A stretch of DNA of 64,000 nucleotides from Cafeteria roenbergensis. Lineage: Eukaryota; Sar; Bigyra; Bicosoecida; Cafeteriaceae. The notes beneath the pieces were generated by a model. It was not told where the DNA came from. It made no database searches and saw only the letters and a list, made by a program, of their open reading frames with translations. Position 1 is the first letter of the stretch. Every line of letters starts with the position of its first letter. A program made the translations under genes and the position numbers. Below are positions 18,458 to 29,114 of this stretch, in pieces. The stretch is taken from contig VLTN01000061.1 in assembly GCA_008330645.1 (NCBI GenBank), positions 62,001-126,000 of the forward strand, in the 5' to 3' direction.

Positions 18458-21400
18458 ATGGCTGCGGTGTCAATCACGACCATGATCGAGAGCCTGCAGA
18501 GCGGCGACAACGACGTCCGCAAGAAGGTAAGAGGCGGCGCATGCGATGCGCGGCTTTCTGACAGCTCGCCCTCGCCGCGTTCGGGCCCGCAGCGGCGAGC
18601 GCCAAGGCCCGCCGAGGCGCAAAGACGCGCCCCGCGACGTGTTTTTGGCTTGATCGCCCCGCCGCAGGCAGAGGCGTCCTTTGCTGCGGCGCTCGAGTCT
18701 GCGCCGGCGCAGGTGAGCAAATTTGAAATCGCGCTGGCTTAGGCCGCCGCCATTGTCGGCGCCAGCCGCCGCTGGCATTCGCCGCCTGCCGCAGCCCAAG
18801 CGCAACCGAGATGCTCCGCGCGGTCGCGCTGCTGTGTCCACGTCCACGCTGCGGCCTTGGCGCCTCTTGAACACGCTCGGCCGCTCAGGTTGTGCGATCG
18901 ATGCTCGAGGCGATGGCTTCGCACCCGGACGAGAGCACCCGCCTCGCGGCCGCCGTCTTCATGCTCCAGCCGCTCGAGACGTGGCCCCGCCTGGATGAGG
19001 ACACCCGGCAGATGGGTGAGTCGTGGCCTGCGCCGGCGCCGCCGGCAGCAGCGCACGCCTTGGCGAATGGCACCGCCCGCCGCCACCCTGCTCGCCCCCG
19101 CAACCCCCCCCCCCCCCGTCTTCTCCGCGCCCGTCGCAGTGCTGCGAGTGTTCGCGGACAGGACGCTGAACGAGCCCGTGTTCGCAGTGCGCCGGCGCGT
19201 CGTCAACTCTTGCATGCACGTCGCGCGCGTCACCTCCGCGTGGCCCGGCGTGGTGGAGGGCGCCATCGGGGCCCTGCCCACCGCATCCCCGGAGCACAAG
19301 GAGTCCCTCCTCACCCTCGTGTCCCGCATCGCTGAGGCCCGGCCCGAGTGGGTGATCCCCCAGGCGGCGGCGCTCGCCGCCCCGGCCGCCGCCTGCCTCG
19401 CCACCGGCAACCCCGCCCCCGTGCGGGCCGCGGCGGCTGGGTGCATCTCCCGCGTGGCCTCGCGGCTGGAGGACCCCGCGGCCATCGCCGGCTACTCGGC
19501 TGCCCTGGGGCCCATCCTGACGGCCACTCGCGAGATGGCGAGCGAGGGCGCCGAGAGCGAGTGCAGGGAGGTCCTCAGCGACCTAACCTCCGCCATCGGG
19601 GGCATGAACGCCCGCCTGCTGCTCAAGTCCTGCGCTGCCACCGTCGTCGGGGGCGCCGAGTCCATCGCCGCAACGGACAGCTTCTCCGACGAGGTGCGCA
19701 CCGAGGCCATCCAGGTGTTCATCACGGCCTGCCAGCTGGCCGGCCCGCAGGTGCGCTCCGCGTCCCTGCACGGCTCCCTCATCACGCTCTGCCTCAGGCT
19801 CATGTCGCGGGTGCCTGAGGATGGCGTCATGGTGCCGTCCGCCTTTGCGGCTCTGCCGTACGCGCCGGAGCAGCTGTCCACTTCGATGCGCGACATCGCC
19901 TCCCTTGCCGACGTCGCGGAGGACGCACTTGACCGCGTTGCGTCCTCCTTCGGCGCCTCCCTCGTGCTCACCCCAGCCATGGCCGCCATCTCCTCGCTCG
20001 TGACCGGCTCCCAGCCGTGGAACGTTCGTCGCGCGGCCGTGGTGGCCATCGCAGTGCTCGTGAACGCCTGCGGGCGCCCGTCCGCCGCGCAGGGCGGTGC
20101 AGGCGCGGGGGGTGCGCACGCTGCCAAGGGCCGCGGTCAGGGCGGTTTCACCCGCGAGCAGCGCGCGGCCGTGCTCGCTATGCTGGTCAAGGCGCTGTCC
20201 GCCGACCCGGACCCCCGCGTTCGCTACGAGGCCGCGCGGTCCCTCGGCCGGTACGCCGAGGCCCTGTGCGACCAGCACACGCCGTCGGCCCGCACTGCCT
20301 GCCGCGAGATGTGCTCGCCCGGCGGGGCCATGACTGCGCTCGCCGCCGCGTGCAAGCCCACGGCGGGCCACCCGCTGGTGGTGTGCGGCGCCGCTGCAGA
20401 GGCGATCAAGCACTGCCTCAGCTCCGCGTGCCCGCACGAGGCCGCCGTGGAGCGCATGCCGGAGCTGATGGCGGCGCTGCAGCCGCTGCTGGGCACCCCC
20501 TCGGCCTCCGTCACCGCGCAGGCGCTCGAGACCGTGGCCGCCGTCGCCGCCGCCACCGGGGACGAGTTCTCAGCATACTACGCCCCCCTGATCGGCCCCA
20601 TCCGCTCCATCGCCTCCAGCTCGACCGTCATCGGTACGGGCGCCGAGGCGGCTCGCGTCCGCGCCGCGGCCATGGTCTGCCTCGGGTCGCTGGTTGAGTC
20701 CGTGTCGCCGGAGGAATTCAAGGCCGATGCCGCCGCCACTCTCGGCCCCATCTTTGAGGCGATCACCGCCGCCTCCTCGGGCGACCCCGCCGCTGCCGCA
20801 GCGGCAGGCTCTGCAGGAACCGCCCCGGCCCCGGCGTCCGGGTCGGCCATGCAGCTTGGCCAGGCCGCCCTGACGGCGGTGGGCCGAATCGGGTCCCACC
20901 TGGGTCCCGACTTTGCGCCCTTCCTGGGCCCCATCGTGCCCCCGCTGCTGGCCGCGGCATCGGTGAACGTCGACTTCTCCGCCAGCCAGGCCGAAGACGA
21001 GGTCCACCCCTCCTCCGGCGACGGCAAGTCCGTCGTGGTGTCCCTCTCGGGCGTGGGGAACGTGCGCTTCCAGATGAACACCGACGCTGTGACCGAGAAG
21101 CAGGAGGCCCTCTCCTCCCTGCTGGACCTCTGCGTGTCCTGCGGGGCCGCCGTGGGCCCGTTCGCCCCCCAGATCGTCGCGGTGCTGATGGCGCAGGTAT
21201 CGGAGAAGTTCAACGGCGTTTGCAGAGCGCTGGCTTCCTCTGCGCTTGCTCCCTGCATCAAGGCCGCTGTCGAGTACGCGCAGGGCCAGGGGGCGACCGA
21301 GGCCGCCGCCGTGGCCAGCGTGGCGCCCATGCTGCTGGCATCGATCACTGCGGTGGCGCAGCAGGCGCGGCAGGAGGTGACCACCGACGGGGCGCCCCTG

Positions 21401-22537
21401 CAGATGGCGGAGGCGCTCAAGGACCTCGTTGTGGTCTCGCTCGTCGGGGCGCGAGACGAGGTGCACCTCTTCACCAAGGCCGACACGCCGGTGCTGGCCC
21501 TGCCCAAGGAAGTGGTGGAGGAGTGCGTGCTGGGCTCGTGCTCGGCAGCGGGCATGGCGGCGGAGCGCATTCGCGTGAAGCGGGAGGACATTGAGCACCA
21601 CGGGCACACGGACGCGCACGCCATCGTGATGATGCGGGAGGACCTCAAGGACGAGGAGACGATCCTCCGGCACAGCATCGACGCCCTCGGGTACGTGATC
21701 AAGAGCGCGCGCGCGGGCGTGCTGGCCTCCTTCGCGCTCCAGGCGGAGCCCGTGCTGGGCCCGCGCCTCGTGGACGCCAGCAACGCGGTGCTGCACCACG
21801 CGGCGCTCTGCTCCTTCGTGGACGTGTGCGAGTGGTGCGGGGAGCACGCGGCCCGCTACGTGCCGGAGCTCACCAAGGCGCTCGGCAAGGGCATGGTGGG
21901 CGAGGACGAGGACGTTCGCCAGGTGTCCTGCTACGGCGTGGGCGCCCTGGCCGAGTCCCAGCCCGCCGCCATCGCCCCCCTCACCAGCGTGGCCATCCCC
22001 GCCCTGCTGTCCGTGATCAACCGGCCGGACGCCCGCTCCGAGGAGAACGAGTTTGCCACCGACAACGCCGTGTCCGCCCTGGCCAAGCTGCTGCGCCACT
22101 GCAGCGAGGCTGTGGGCGCGGACGCGCCCCGCCTGTGGACCGCGTGGGTCAAGGCGCTGCCCATCCGCTCCGACGAGACGGAGGCCTTTTACTGCCACGC
22201 CTTGCTGGCCGAGCAAGTGGAAAAGGGCAACCCGTTCATCCTGGGCGAGGGCGGCTCCAACCTTCCCGACATCGTTCGTGTGTGCGGCGAGGTGTTCGCG
22301 TCGGCGGCGGCGGCCAGCGGCGACGGCGCGGGCAGCGCGGAGGCCTCGGCCGGCGAGGACGACGAGGACGACGAGGAGGAGGAGCCCATCACCATGGCGT
22401 CGACAGAGACGGTGACCTCCATGGTCGGCTTGGTCCGCGGCGTCGCCGCCAAGCTTCCCGCCGCTGCTCTGGCAACCATGGTGGCTTCCATGCCCGAGAA
22501 CGTGCGGGCGGCCCTGGCCATGGCCACGGCCAAGTGA
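18458..22537 (+). CDS. IPO5: Importin-5/Kap121-like karyopherin beta
   Basis: Nuclear import receptor built of HEAT repeats. Four exons: 18458-18526, 18668-18712, 18889-19015 and 19140-22537 (phases 0, 0, 1); 1212 residues. Donors are GTAAGA, GTGAGC and GTGAGT. The N-terminus (MAAVSITTMIESLQSGDNDV) is a typical karyopherin first helix, followed by MLQPLETWPRLDEDTRQM and LVSRIAEARPEWVIPQAA. HEAT helices continue to the end, for example DPDPRVRYEAARSLGRYAEA and GEDEDVRQVSCYGVGALAES. An acidic stretch (EDDEDDEEEEP, about 22357-22385) lies near the C-terminus. Length and repeat style fit importin-5/Kap121/Kap123 (about 1100 residues) better than importin-beta 1 (about 870). It is convergent with NSA2. 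Confidence 0.88.
19104..19117 (+). repeat. C14 homopolymer (polypyrimidine tract)
   Basis: Run of about fourteen C about 20 bases before the last acceptor of the importin gene, in the position of the polypyrimidine tract. Confidence 0.8.
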
Positions 22538-23006
22538 GGGCCTGACTGCCAGTGTGGAGGGCCTGAGTGTCGTGCGTGATGCTTCCCGCTGATTGTCTGC
22601 GACCCGCCTACGGCGCGGCTGAGTGATGCGTTCCTGCGCTGGCTAGGCGAAAATGCGCCCCGATCGCGCGCGGACCGGCGCGTCCTTGGGGCACCCACCA
22701 TCGCTGATCGCGTGCGAGTGAGAGGCGCACGGTGCACCAGCGGCGGCGACGATCCGATTCCGCACCCACAGACATTGACATACACGCGCACAGAAGGACA
22801 CGCACACACAGCGAAGAGCAAAAGCGGGCCGGGACACACAGCGCCCTCGGCGGTCGCGGCAAAGGCGGGAGGGGCTCCCCAGCAGCAGCACCACCACTTG
22901 CGGCGGCAGCAGCAACAGGAAGAGGAGCGCTTCCCGAACTCCGCACTGGCGACCCCGTTCCTGGGCGGGCGGCAGAGCCTCGGCGAGGCCCTCTACGCTG
23001 GTCTGC
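22538..23006. other. Convergent 3' intergenic interval
   Basis: 469 bp between converging gene ends. It holds a CA-rich patch (about 22761-22812) and CAG/CCA low complexity (about 22877-22920). No gene is supported. Confidence 0.65.
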
Positions 23007-24197
23007 TCAGACGAGGAGCACGGCGTTGATGCAGTTGTCCATCTCTGGGTTGTTGGTGACCTGAGCGTACTTGCCCCAGACCACCTTGCCGGCGGGGGTG
23101 ACGAGGCCGAGGTCGGACACGTTCACCTCGATGACGGTTCCCTTGGTGATGACGCCCAGCTGGGTGTACATGGTGGAGGAGGGGTTCTTCTTCACGCCGA
23201 TGATGTCGAGGCAGAAGGTGGCCTGGAGCTCGGGGTGAGTGACGTGCGCCTTCTTGTGTCTGAGGGCCATGGGGCGGATGAAGCGCTCGTACTTGGGCGG
23301 CTTGCGGGTGAAGCCCTCCCCGACGAAGGTCACCTTGGTGATCATGCGCTTCCACGCCTTGTTCTGCTTCTTGCCCGTCTTGATGATGTTGAACATCTCG
23401 TCGTCCGCAATGGGCTTCACCTTGGGGATGGGGACGGACCACTTGCCGGCCTTCTCCTTGCGCTTCTGCTTCACCGTGTTGCTCAGCACCTTGGCGCGCG
23501 ACACACCCTCGCGGTCCAGCAGGTAGTGAGGCATCGCGGCCGTGCTGTCCGGCGCCACGCGCGCGCGGGAGTCCTTCTCCTCGTGCGCAGCGATGGTCTT
23601 CTTCATCGCGACCTTCTCCTTGAAGCGCTGCTTGTGGAACAGCTTGGCACGGATGCCCTGCAGCTTCTTGGACATTTCAGAGTTCCGGTGCGCCTCGCGG
23701 GCCTCCTTCTTGCGGCTGCGGGGCAGAGAGAGTGCGAGAGAGAAACCGGCGGGGTTGCAGCACGGTGGCTGCTTCGGGAACAAAAGGCAGCACCCAGGCC
23801 CCCCACGCCCCGACACCCACCGTGCAGCAGCGCACGGACAGGCTCGGCGCCAATCAAGGCTCGAGGGCGGTGCTGGGCCGCCGGAGCTGGGCCGGCAGCG
23901 CAACCATGCGCCTCACATCCGCTCTTCGTGGTCCAGCCGCCGCCCGTAGCGCTTGCGGTGCATCTCCATGTACTCATTCTGGGGCTGCGGACACAAGCCG
24001 AATGGGGGGGGGGAAGGGGCCGGGCGCGCGCTTGGCTCGGGGACGGGAGGCGGGGCGCGTCCGCAGGCGCCGAGACGGAACTGGAGGCAGAGTCGTCGCG
24101 TCTGGCGAAGGGGCGCGCGGCGGGGCCTCGCGGGGCCAGGCAGCTGCCGCAGGCCCCGGCGCACGCGTGGGCCGCCCCAGCCAGCCGGCCTCACCAT
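23007..24197 (-). CDS. NSA2: Ribosome biogenesis protein NSA2
   Basis: Pre-60S assembly factor acting in the nucleolus. Three exons: 24195-24197, 23917-23984 and 23007-23715 (phases 0 and 2); 259 residues, against 260 in human. Exon 1 contributes only the ATG, immediately followed by a GTGAGG donor; exon 2 starts [17 protein letters not shown], identical in layout to the conserved NSA2 N-terminus MPQNEYIELHRKRYG. Exon 3 carries [61 protein letters not shown], the GVKKNPSS block and the universal C-terminus [14 protein letters not shown]. The eS8/NSA2-like beta-barrel is complete. It shares a 216-bp divergent spacer with the TPR gene and converges with importin-5. Confidence 0.96.
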
Positions 24198-24413
24198 CTT
24201 GACCCGCGCGCCAGCGGCCGAGCGAGTGAGGCACGCGGCGCAAAGTCGGCCGCATTCTGCGCTTGTTCACCCGACGGCGGCTCTGCCATCGAACGGCAGA
24301 GCCAGGCGCGGTCGCGCCGGGCGATCGCCCTGCGGCAACCAGGCCAGCAGGAGAGGCTCCGGCCAGCGGCAAGTCCCTGCCCGCACGCCCCGCCGCAGCT
24401 CGAGGCCGCGGCC
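24198..24413. promoter_or_regulatory. Divergent promoter interval with a 9-bp inverted repeat
   Basis: 216 bp between the NSA2 and TPR-gene start codons. It contains a perfect inverted repeat, GGCTCTGCC at 24279-24287 and GGCAGAGCC at 24295-24303 with a seven-base spacer. This could bind a dimeric factor or form a hairpin in a 5' UTR. Confidence 0.5.
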
Positions 24414-27400
24414 ATGGCGGCGACCGCGAGGCACCGCTCTCTTGGGAGCGGGCGTGGCTCGCGAGTGCACACGCCCGCGAGCCCGCTCAGCACGGCGCCG
24501 TCGACGCCGCGCAGCCGAGCGCGCCCTCGCGCCCATACTGACGCGTCGCTTGACGCGAGCAGCGAGGCCAGCTGCGCCACCCCCGCCCCCCGTGAGCCCG
24601 TCCTCGGCATCGCGGAGCGGGAGGATCGACCTGCCCCGCGCGTGGGGACCGCTTGACGCGCTCCATCACCAACGTCCGGCAAACGCGATTGGGCCGGGAG
24701 CCTCGCGTTCCTCTGCTGCCACCGGCCCGGCCGGTCGCTGGAGGCGCGCGGCAGCGCGCGCAGGGTGTGTGACACTGCCTCCTGGCTGCGCTGCAGCAGC
24801 CGCGCCAGAGCGGCGGTCCTGCGTCGGGGCGCCGTGCGTTTCGCAGCGAACTGCAGTTTGCGCCCTGCTCGCAGCCAGGTTCCACCCCCCTCACGCTGCT
24901 TCCGCCGCCCCCGACCGCGCTGTCTCCCCCCCCCCTGCCCCCCTCCACCCGCGCCGCAGAGGACGACGAGGGGCTGGAAATGCGCGGCCAACTGCTGAAG
25001 CGCAAGGACTTTATTCACGTGGATGAGGAGGGTGAGGCTCGGCCTCGCCGTCGCAAACTCTGGTAGACTTGCCCCGCGCTGGCGAGGGCGGCCTCCGCTG
25101 CCCCTGTGGCGCCCAGCTGCTGCGCAAAGTTGGTTGCCGGTCCCGCCCCGCTCTCGCGCCCCGCAGCGAAGCTGCACCCGACACGGACGTACTACTACCG
25201 CATGCGGGTGGACATTGACCGACTGATCGAGCAAGCGACTCGCAAGGTGCGGCACGACCCCGGCGCGCACCGCACCGCGCCGCTGGGTGATTGGCGTGCT
25301 CGTGGGGTGGCCGATGGGGGAGCCGTGCCTTCCCCCCAAACTCCCAGTGGGCGGCGTTGCCAGATTGCCGGCAGCATCCGGCCGCTTGGCACTCCGCAGC
25401 ATCGGCTGCTGCTGCTGCGGCGGCGCGGGTTTCGGGCGCGCGTGTGACTCCCGGCCTCGATTGCTCCTCCAGCCCCCGCTCTCGCCCCCTGCGCACGGCC
25501 TCCCTCGCAGCTGGACGACAACCCCGACAACGTGAAGGCCCTGTCCATCCGTGCGTCCTGCTTCGTGAAGAAGAAGGACTATGCCGCCGCGCTCAAGGAC
25601 TACAACCGCGTGACCGAGCTTCGGGATGACGAAATGGACGCGAACAGCCTGTACCACCGCGGGATATGCCACGAAAAGGTGAACCTGCTGGACGAGGCCA
25701 TTGCAGACTTCACGCGCGTGCTGGAGCTCAACCCCAACCACTTCAACGCGGCGTACGCGCGCGGCTCCTGCTTCAATCGCAAGGGCAGCTTCGGCCGCGC
25801 CATTGACGACTACGACATGGCCCTGGCGAAGGACCGCCGCCGTGGGGGGTCCCCCTTCGGCGCCTCCGGGTCGCCTGGCATCAGCCGCAAGGGCAGCTTT
25901 CTCGTGGGCGCCACCGAGTACGTGTCCCGCCGCGAGGCCGAGGTGCGCGCCCGTCTCGCTCGCGGCATCACCCCGACGCCCGATGTGGTGGCGTCCGCCT
26001 TTTCGGACATTCCGGAGGGGTCTGCTGCTCTGCAGCTGCTCACTTCGCTCCACCCGGGCGCCAGAGGAACAGCAGACGGCGCCAGCGCCACCAGTCCGGA
26101 CGAGCTCTCCGCTGCCCCCCCAGGCAGAGGACGTGCCACTGGCGCACGTGGCCGGGATGCAGGGCGCGGGAGCGGTGCCGCAGGCGGCGTTGGCAGTGGC
26201 GGCAGCGGCAGCGGCAGCGGCAGCGGAGGGGGAGGAGGATCAGGAGGAGGAGGCGCCGGCGGCAGCGGCGGCGCTGCGCACGGCCCGGGCGGCAGCGGCG
26301 GCTCGGCCGGCAAGTCGCCGTCTCCCCCGTGCGCTCCGGGAAGCGCAGGCGCTGACGGCGCGTCGCTCGTTTCGCCGCCCTCCACGCACGCACAGTCTCC
26401 TCCCCGCATCGTCGCGTCGTCTGCGGGCGCGGGAGCTGGAACGGCCAAGCCGTCCGCCCGCCGTCCCCGCGGCGCCTCTGGAGACAGCGGCGCCGCGGGG
26501 GCTGCGGGCGGGGCCACCGCCACCCCCAGCAGGGAGGCCGTTCAACGGACAGGCCGCCCCCCGCTGCGCATCTCGGCATCGCAAGCCGGGGATGCGGGCC
26601 TGGCGTCGGCCATGACCCCGTCCTCGGCCGTGACGCCCACGGCAGCCACGGCTGGCGGCCGGGGCGGCCTCCCGGCGCTGCGCGCGCTCCCGGGGCTCTC
26701 CTCCGCGACGGGGCCAGGCGACCGGTCGGGGGCCTTCCCTGGGGCCATGACGCCTGGGATGCCGGGCGGGGGCACCCCTGGCCGCGGCGGGGCGGGCACG
26801 CCGTCCAGCCGGGCAAGGGGCTCCCCCGCGCCGGGGGCCACCCCGTCCACCGCCGGCACGGGGCCCACGAACCCGCTGTCCTCCTCCGCCTCCTCGGCCG
26901 CGTCCGCTGCTGGCACGAGCCGAACGTTCGACTTCGACGCCGAGCCGGCCGACGACGACGCGGACGCCTGGCACGCCAGGGGGTTCGAGCACCGCAAGCG
27001 AGGCGACTTCCGCGCAGCCATCGCCGCCTACTCGCGCGCGCTCGACGCCAACCCGGGCCACTTCAAGGCGTTCTTCAACCGCGCATTTGCTCACGACAAG
27101 CTCGGGGACTTTGCCAGCGCCATCGCTGACTACTCCGCTGCCATCGACATCGACGGGACCAACGCCTACGCCTTTTACAACAGGGGCATCTCGCGGGACC
27201 GCGCCGGCGACTTCCCGGCCGCCCTGCAGGACTTCTCGCGGGCCATCGAGCTCCTCCCGCGCAACGCTGACTTTTACCACAACCGCGGTTTCGTGCACCG
27301 CAAGCTCAGCGACTTCGCCTCCGCCGTGGGCGACTACTCCAGCGCCCTGCGCATCAACCCCAGGCACTTCAAGAGCGTGTACAACCGAGCCTACTCCTTT

Positions 27401-28630
27401 GAGAAGATGGGCAGGCTCCAGGAGGCGCTGGCAGACTACTCGGCAGCATGCGAGCTCGCGCCCAAGAACGCCAACGCGTGGCATAACAAGGCGGCCGTGC
27501 TGGACAAGATTGGAAGGATCGACGACGCCATCGCCGACTTTGCACGCGCGCTGGCGCTGGACCCGGAGAGTGCCTCGTCGTTCAACAGCCGCGGCCTCGC
27601 CCTCGTGAAGCTTGGGAGGCGCGAGGAGGCGCTGGCCGACCTGGACCGCGCGGTGGAGCTCGACGCCGGCAACCCCGTGTTCCGCTACAACAGGGGCTAC
27701 TTCCACCGCAACGCCGGCTCCTTCGAGCAGGCGGCCGACGACTTCCGCGCCTGCCTCTCTGCCGATCCCGCCAACCTCAGCGCCCTCTCGAACCTGGGGT
27801 ACGCCTGCCGCAAGCTGGGCCAGTTCCCCGACGCCGCCGCCTGCTACTCGCGAGCGCTGCGCATCGAGCCCGGCAACGTGAAGCTGCTCAACAACCGCGC
27901 CTACGCGCTGGCCAAGGCGGGCCGCTACGACCTGGCGGTGGCAGACTACTCCAGCGTGGTGGAGCTGGAGCGGCACAACAGCCACGCGCTCCACAACCGC
28001 GGCCTCTGCTTCGACAAGCTCGGGCAGTTCGACCAGGCCATCGCGGACTTCACGCGCGTGCTGGAGCTCGACTCCACAAACGCCTCCGCCTTCTTCTCCC
28101 GCGGCGCAGTGCACGACGCGCTGGGGGCTTACGACAAGGCGCTGCTGGACTACACGCAGGCGCTCAAGCTTGACAAGGAGCAGGGCGACGGGGCGCCCGG
28201 CGAGCCCGAGGCGGCCGGGTCGGTTGGCATGGCCACGCCCACCGCGGCCGACAGAGCAGGAGCCGGGGCGGACGGGCCGGGCGCCGCGGCCTCGGCGGCT
28301 TCAGGTGCGGCCAGCGGGGCGGGCGACGGCCACGCCTTCGGCAGCAGGCCGCGCAGCGCCTCATCCCGGCCCCCGGTGGCGTCGCGTGGCACCAGCGCCG
28401 GAGCAGCGGGCACTCCGCTGGCAGGTGCGGGCGGCCCCAGCAGTGCCGCCGGCGCACAAGGGGTGGCCGGCGCGGCTGGCTACGTCCCGGCACCGCCCTC
28501 CTCCGTCGCCTCCTCGCGCTCCAGGTCGCGCGGGTTCGGGGCAGCGGGCGCGCACGCCGCCGGCGCTCCCATCGCTGGCCCCACCAAGGGCCGGGCCAGC
28601 GCATCCCTCAACGCGAGCAAGGTCCGATGA
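24414..28630 (+). CDS. Tetratricopeptide repeat protein with about 15 TPRs, TTC6-like
   Basis: Four exons: 24414-24591, 24960-25031, 25167-25246 and 25511-28630 (phases 1, 1, 0); 1149 residues. Donors are GTGAGC, GTGAGG and the unusual GTGCGG. TPRs act as protein-binding scaffolds. Three TPRs near residues 111-220 (NSLYHRGICHEKVNLLDEAI) are followed by ~370 residues of Gly/Ser/Ala/Pro low complexity (about 25830-26930). Twelve consecutive TPRs of 34 residues (about 591-1000) then follow with the consensus Asn-Arg-Gly and Ala-x-x-Asp-Tyr/Phe, for example FYNRGISRDRAGDFPAALQD and LHNRGLCFDKLGQFDQAIAD. The C-terminus is again low complexity. This arrangement resembles TTC6-type proteins, but no specific role can be read. 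Intron 1 is 368 bases and contains no other gene that I can see. Confidence 0.85.
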
Positions 28631-29114
28631 GCCCTCGTGCTGCGCGAACCCCGCTCTCTGCTCGCCGCCCGCTGCCCCCTCGTGCTGTGAAAGCCGCCAT
28701 CCCAACGGCGGCGGTCTCCCGGCCCGGCCCGCCCGCCCGCCCCTCCCCGCGCCCCTCGCCACCACGGGCCGCCGCCGATTCTTGTGCAATGTTGTTTCAG
28801 GCGCGCGCTCGCTGCCCGCTGCCCGCTGCCCGCTGCCCTTCACCTGCCCGCCGTGCGTTGTTGGTCCCGTGTTTGGACCCCAAGCCCCGAGCCTGGCTGC
28901 GTGTCGTGCCTTTGTATCCGTTGGCCCTTCGCTCGGCAGTCAAAAACCTTGCAACGGTTCGTCGCGCCCAGTGTTCCGCAGGCAGCCCTCGCGCAAAAGG
29001 CGCACGCGCCCACTCATTGAACAAGGCACCCTGGCGTCGCGCGAACCTTGCATGCAGCGTATGCAGCTTCGCAGCCCGCGCTCCGAGGCGGAGGCGCAGC
29101 AGGCCCCGGAGCCA
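28631..29114. other. Convergent 3' intergenic interval
   Basis: 484 bp between converging gene ends. It contains about four copies of a 7-bp CGCTGCC unit at about 28810-28837. No gene or RNA is supported. Confidence 0.65.

Noticed and set aside
20570-22216. Long minus-strand open frame opposite the importin gene
   Set aside because: An antisense shadow of a very GC-rich coding exon; the plus strand encodes clear HEAT repeats.
23235-24656. Plus-strand 473-codon frame opposite NSA2
   Set aside because: Antisense to highly conserved NSA2 coding sequence. Only its end, from the ATG at 24414, is real, as exon 1 of the TPR gene.
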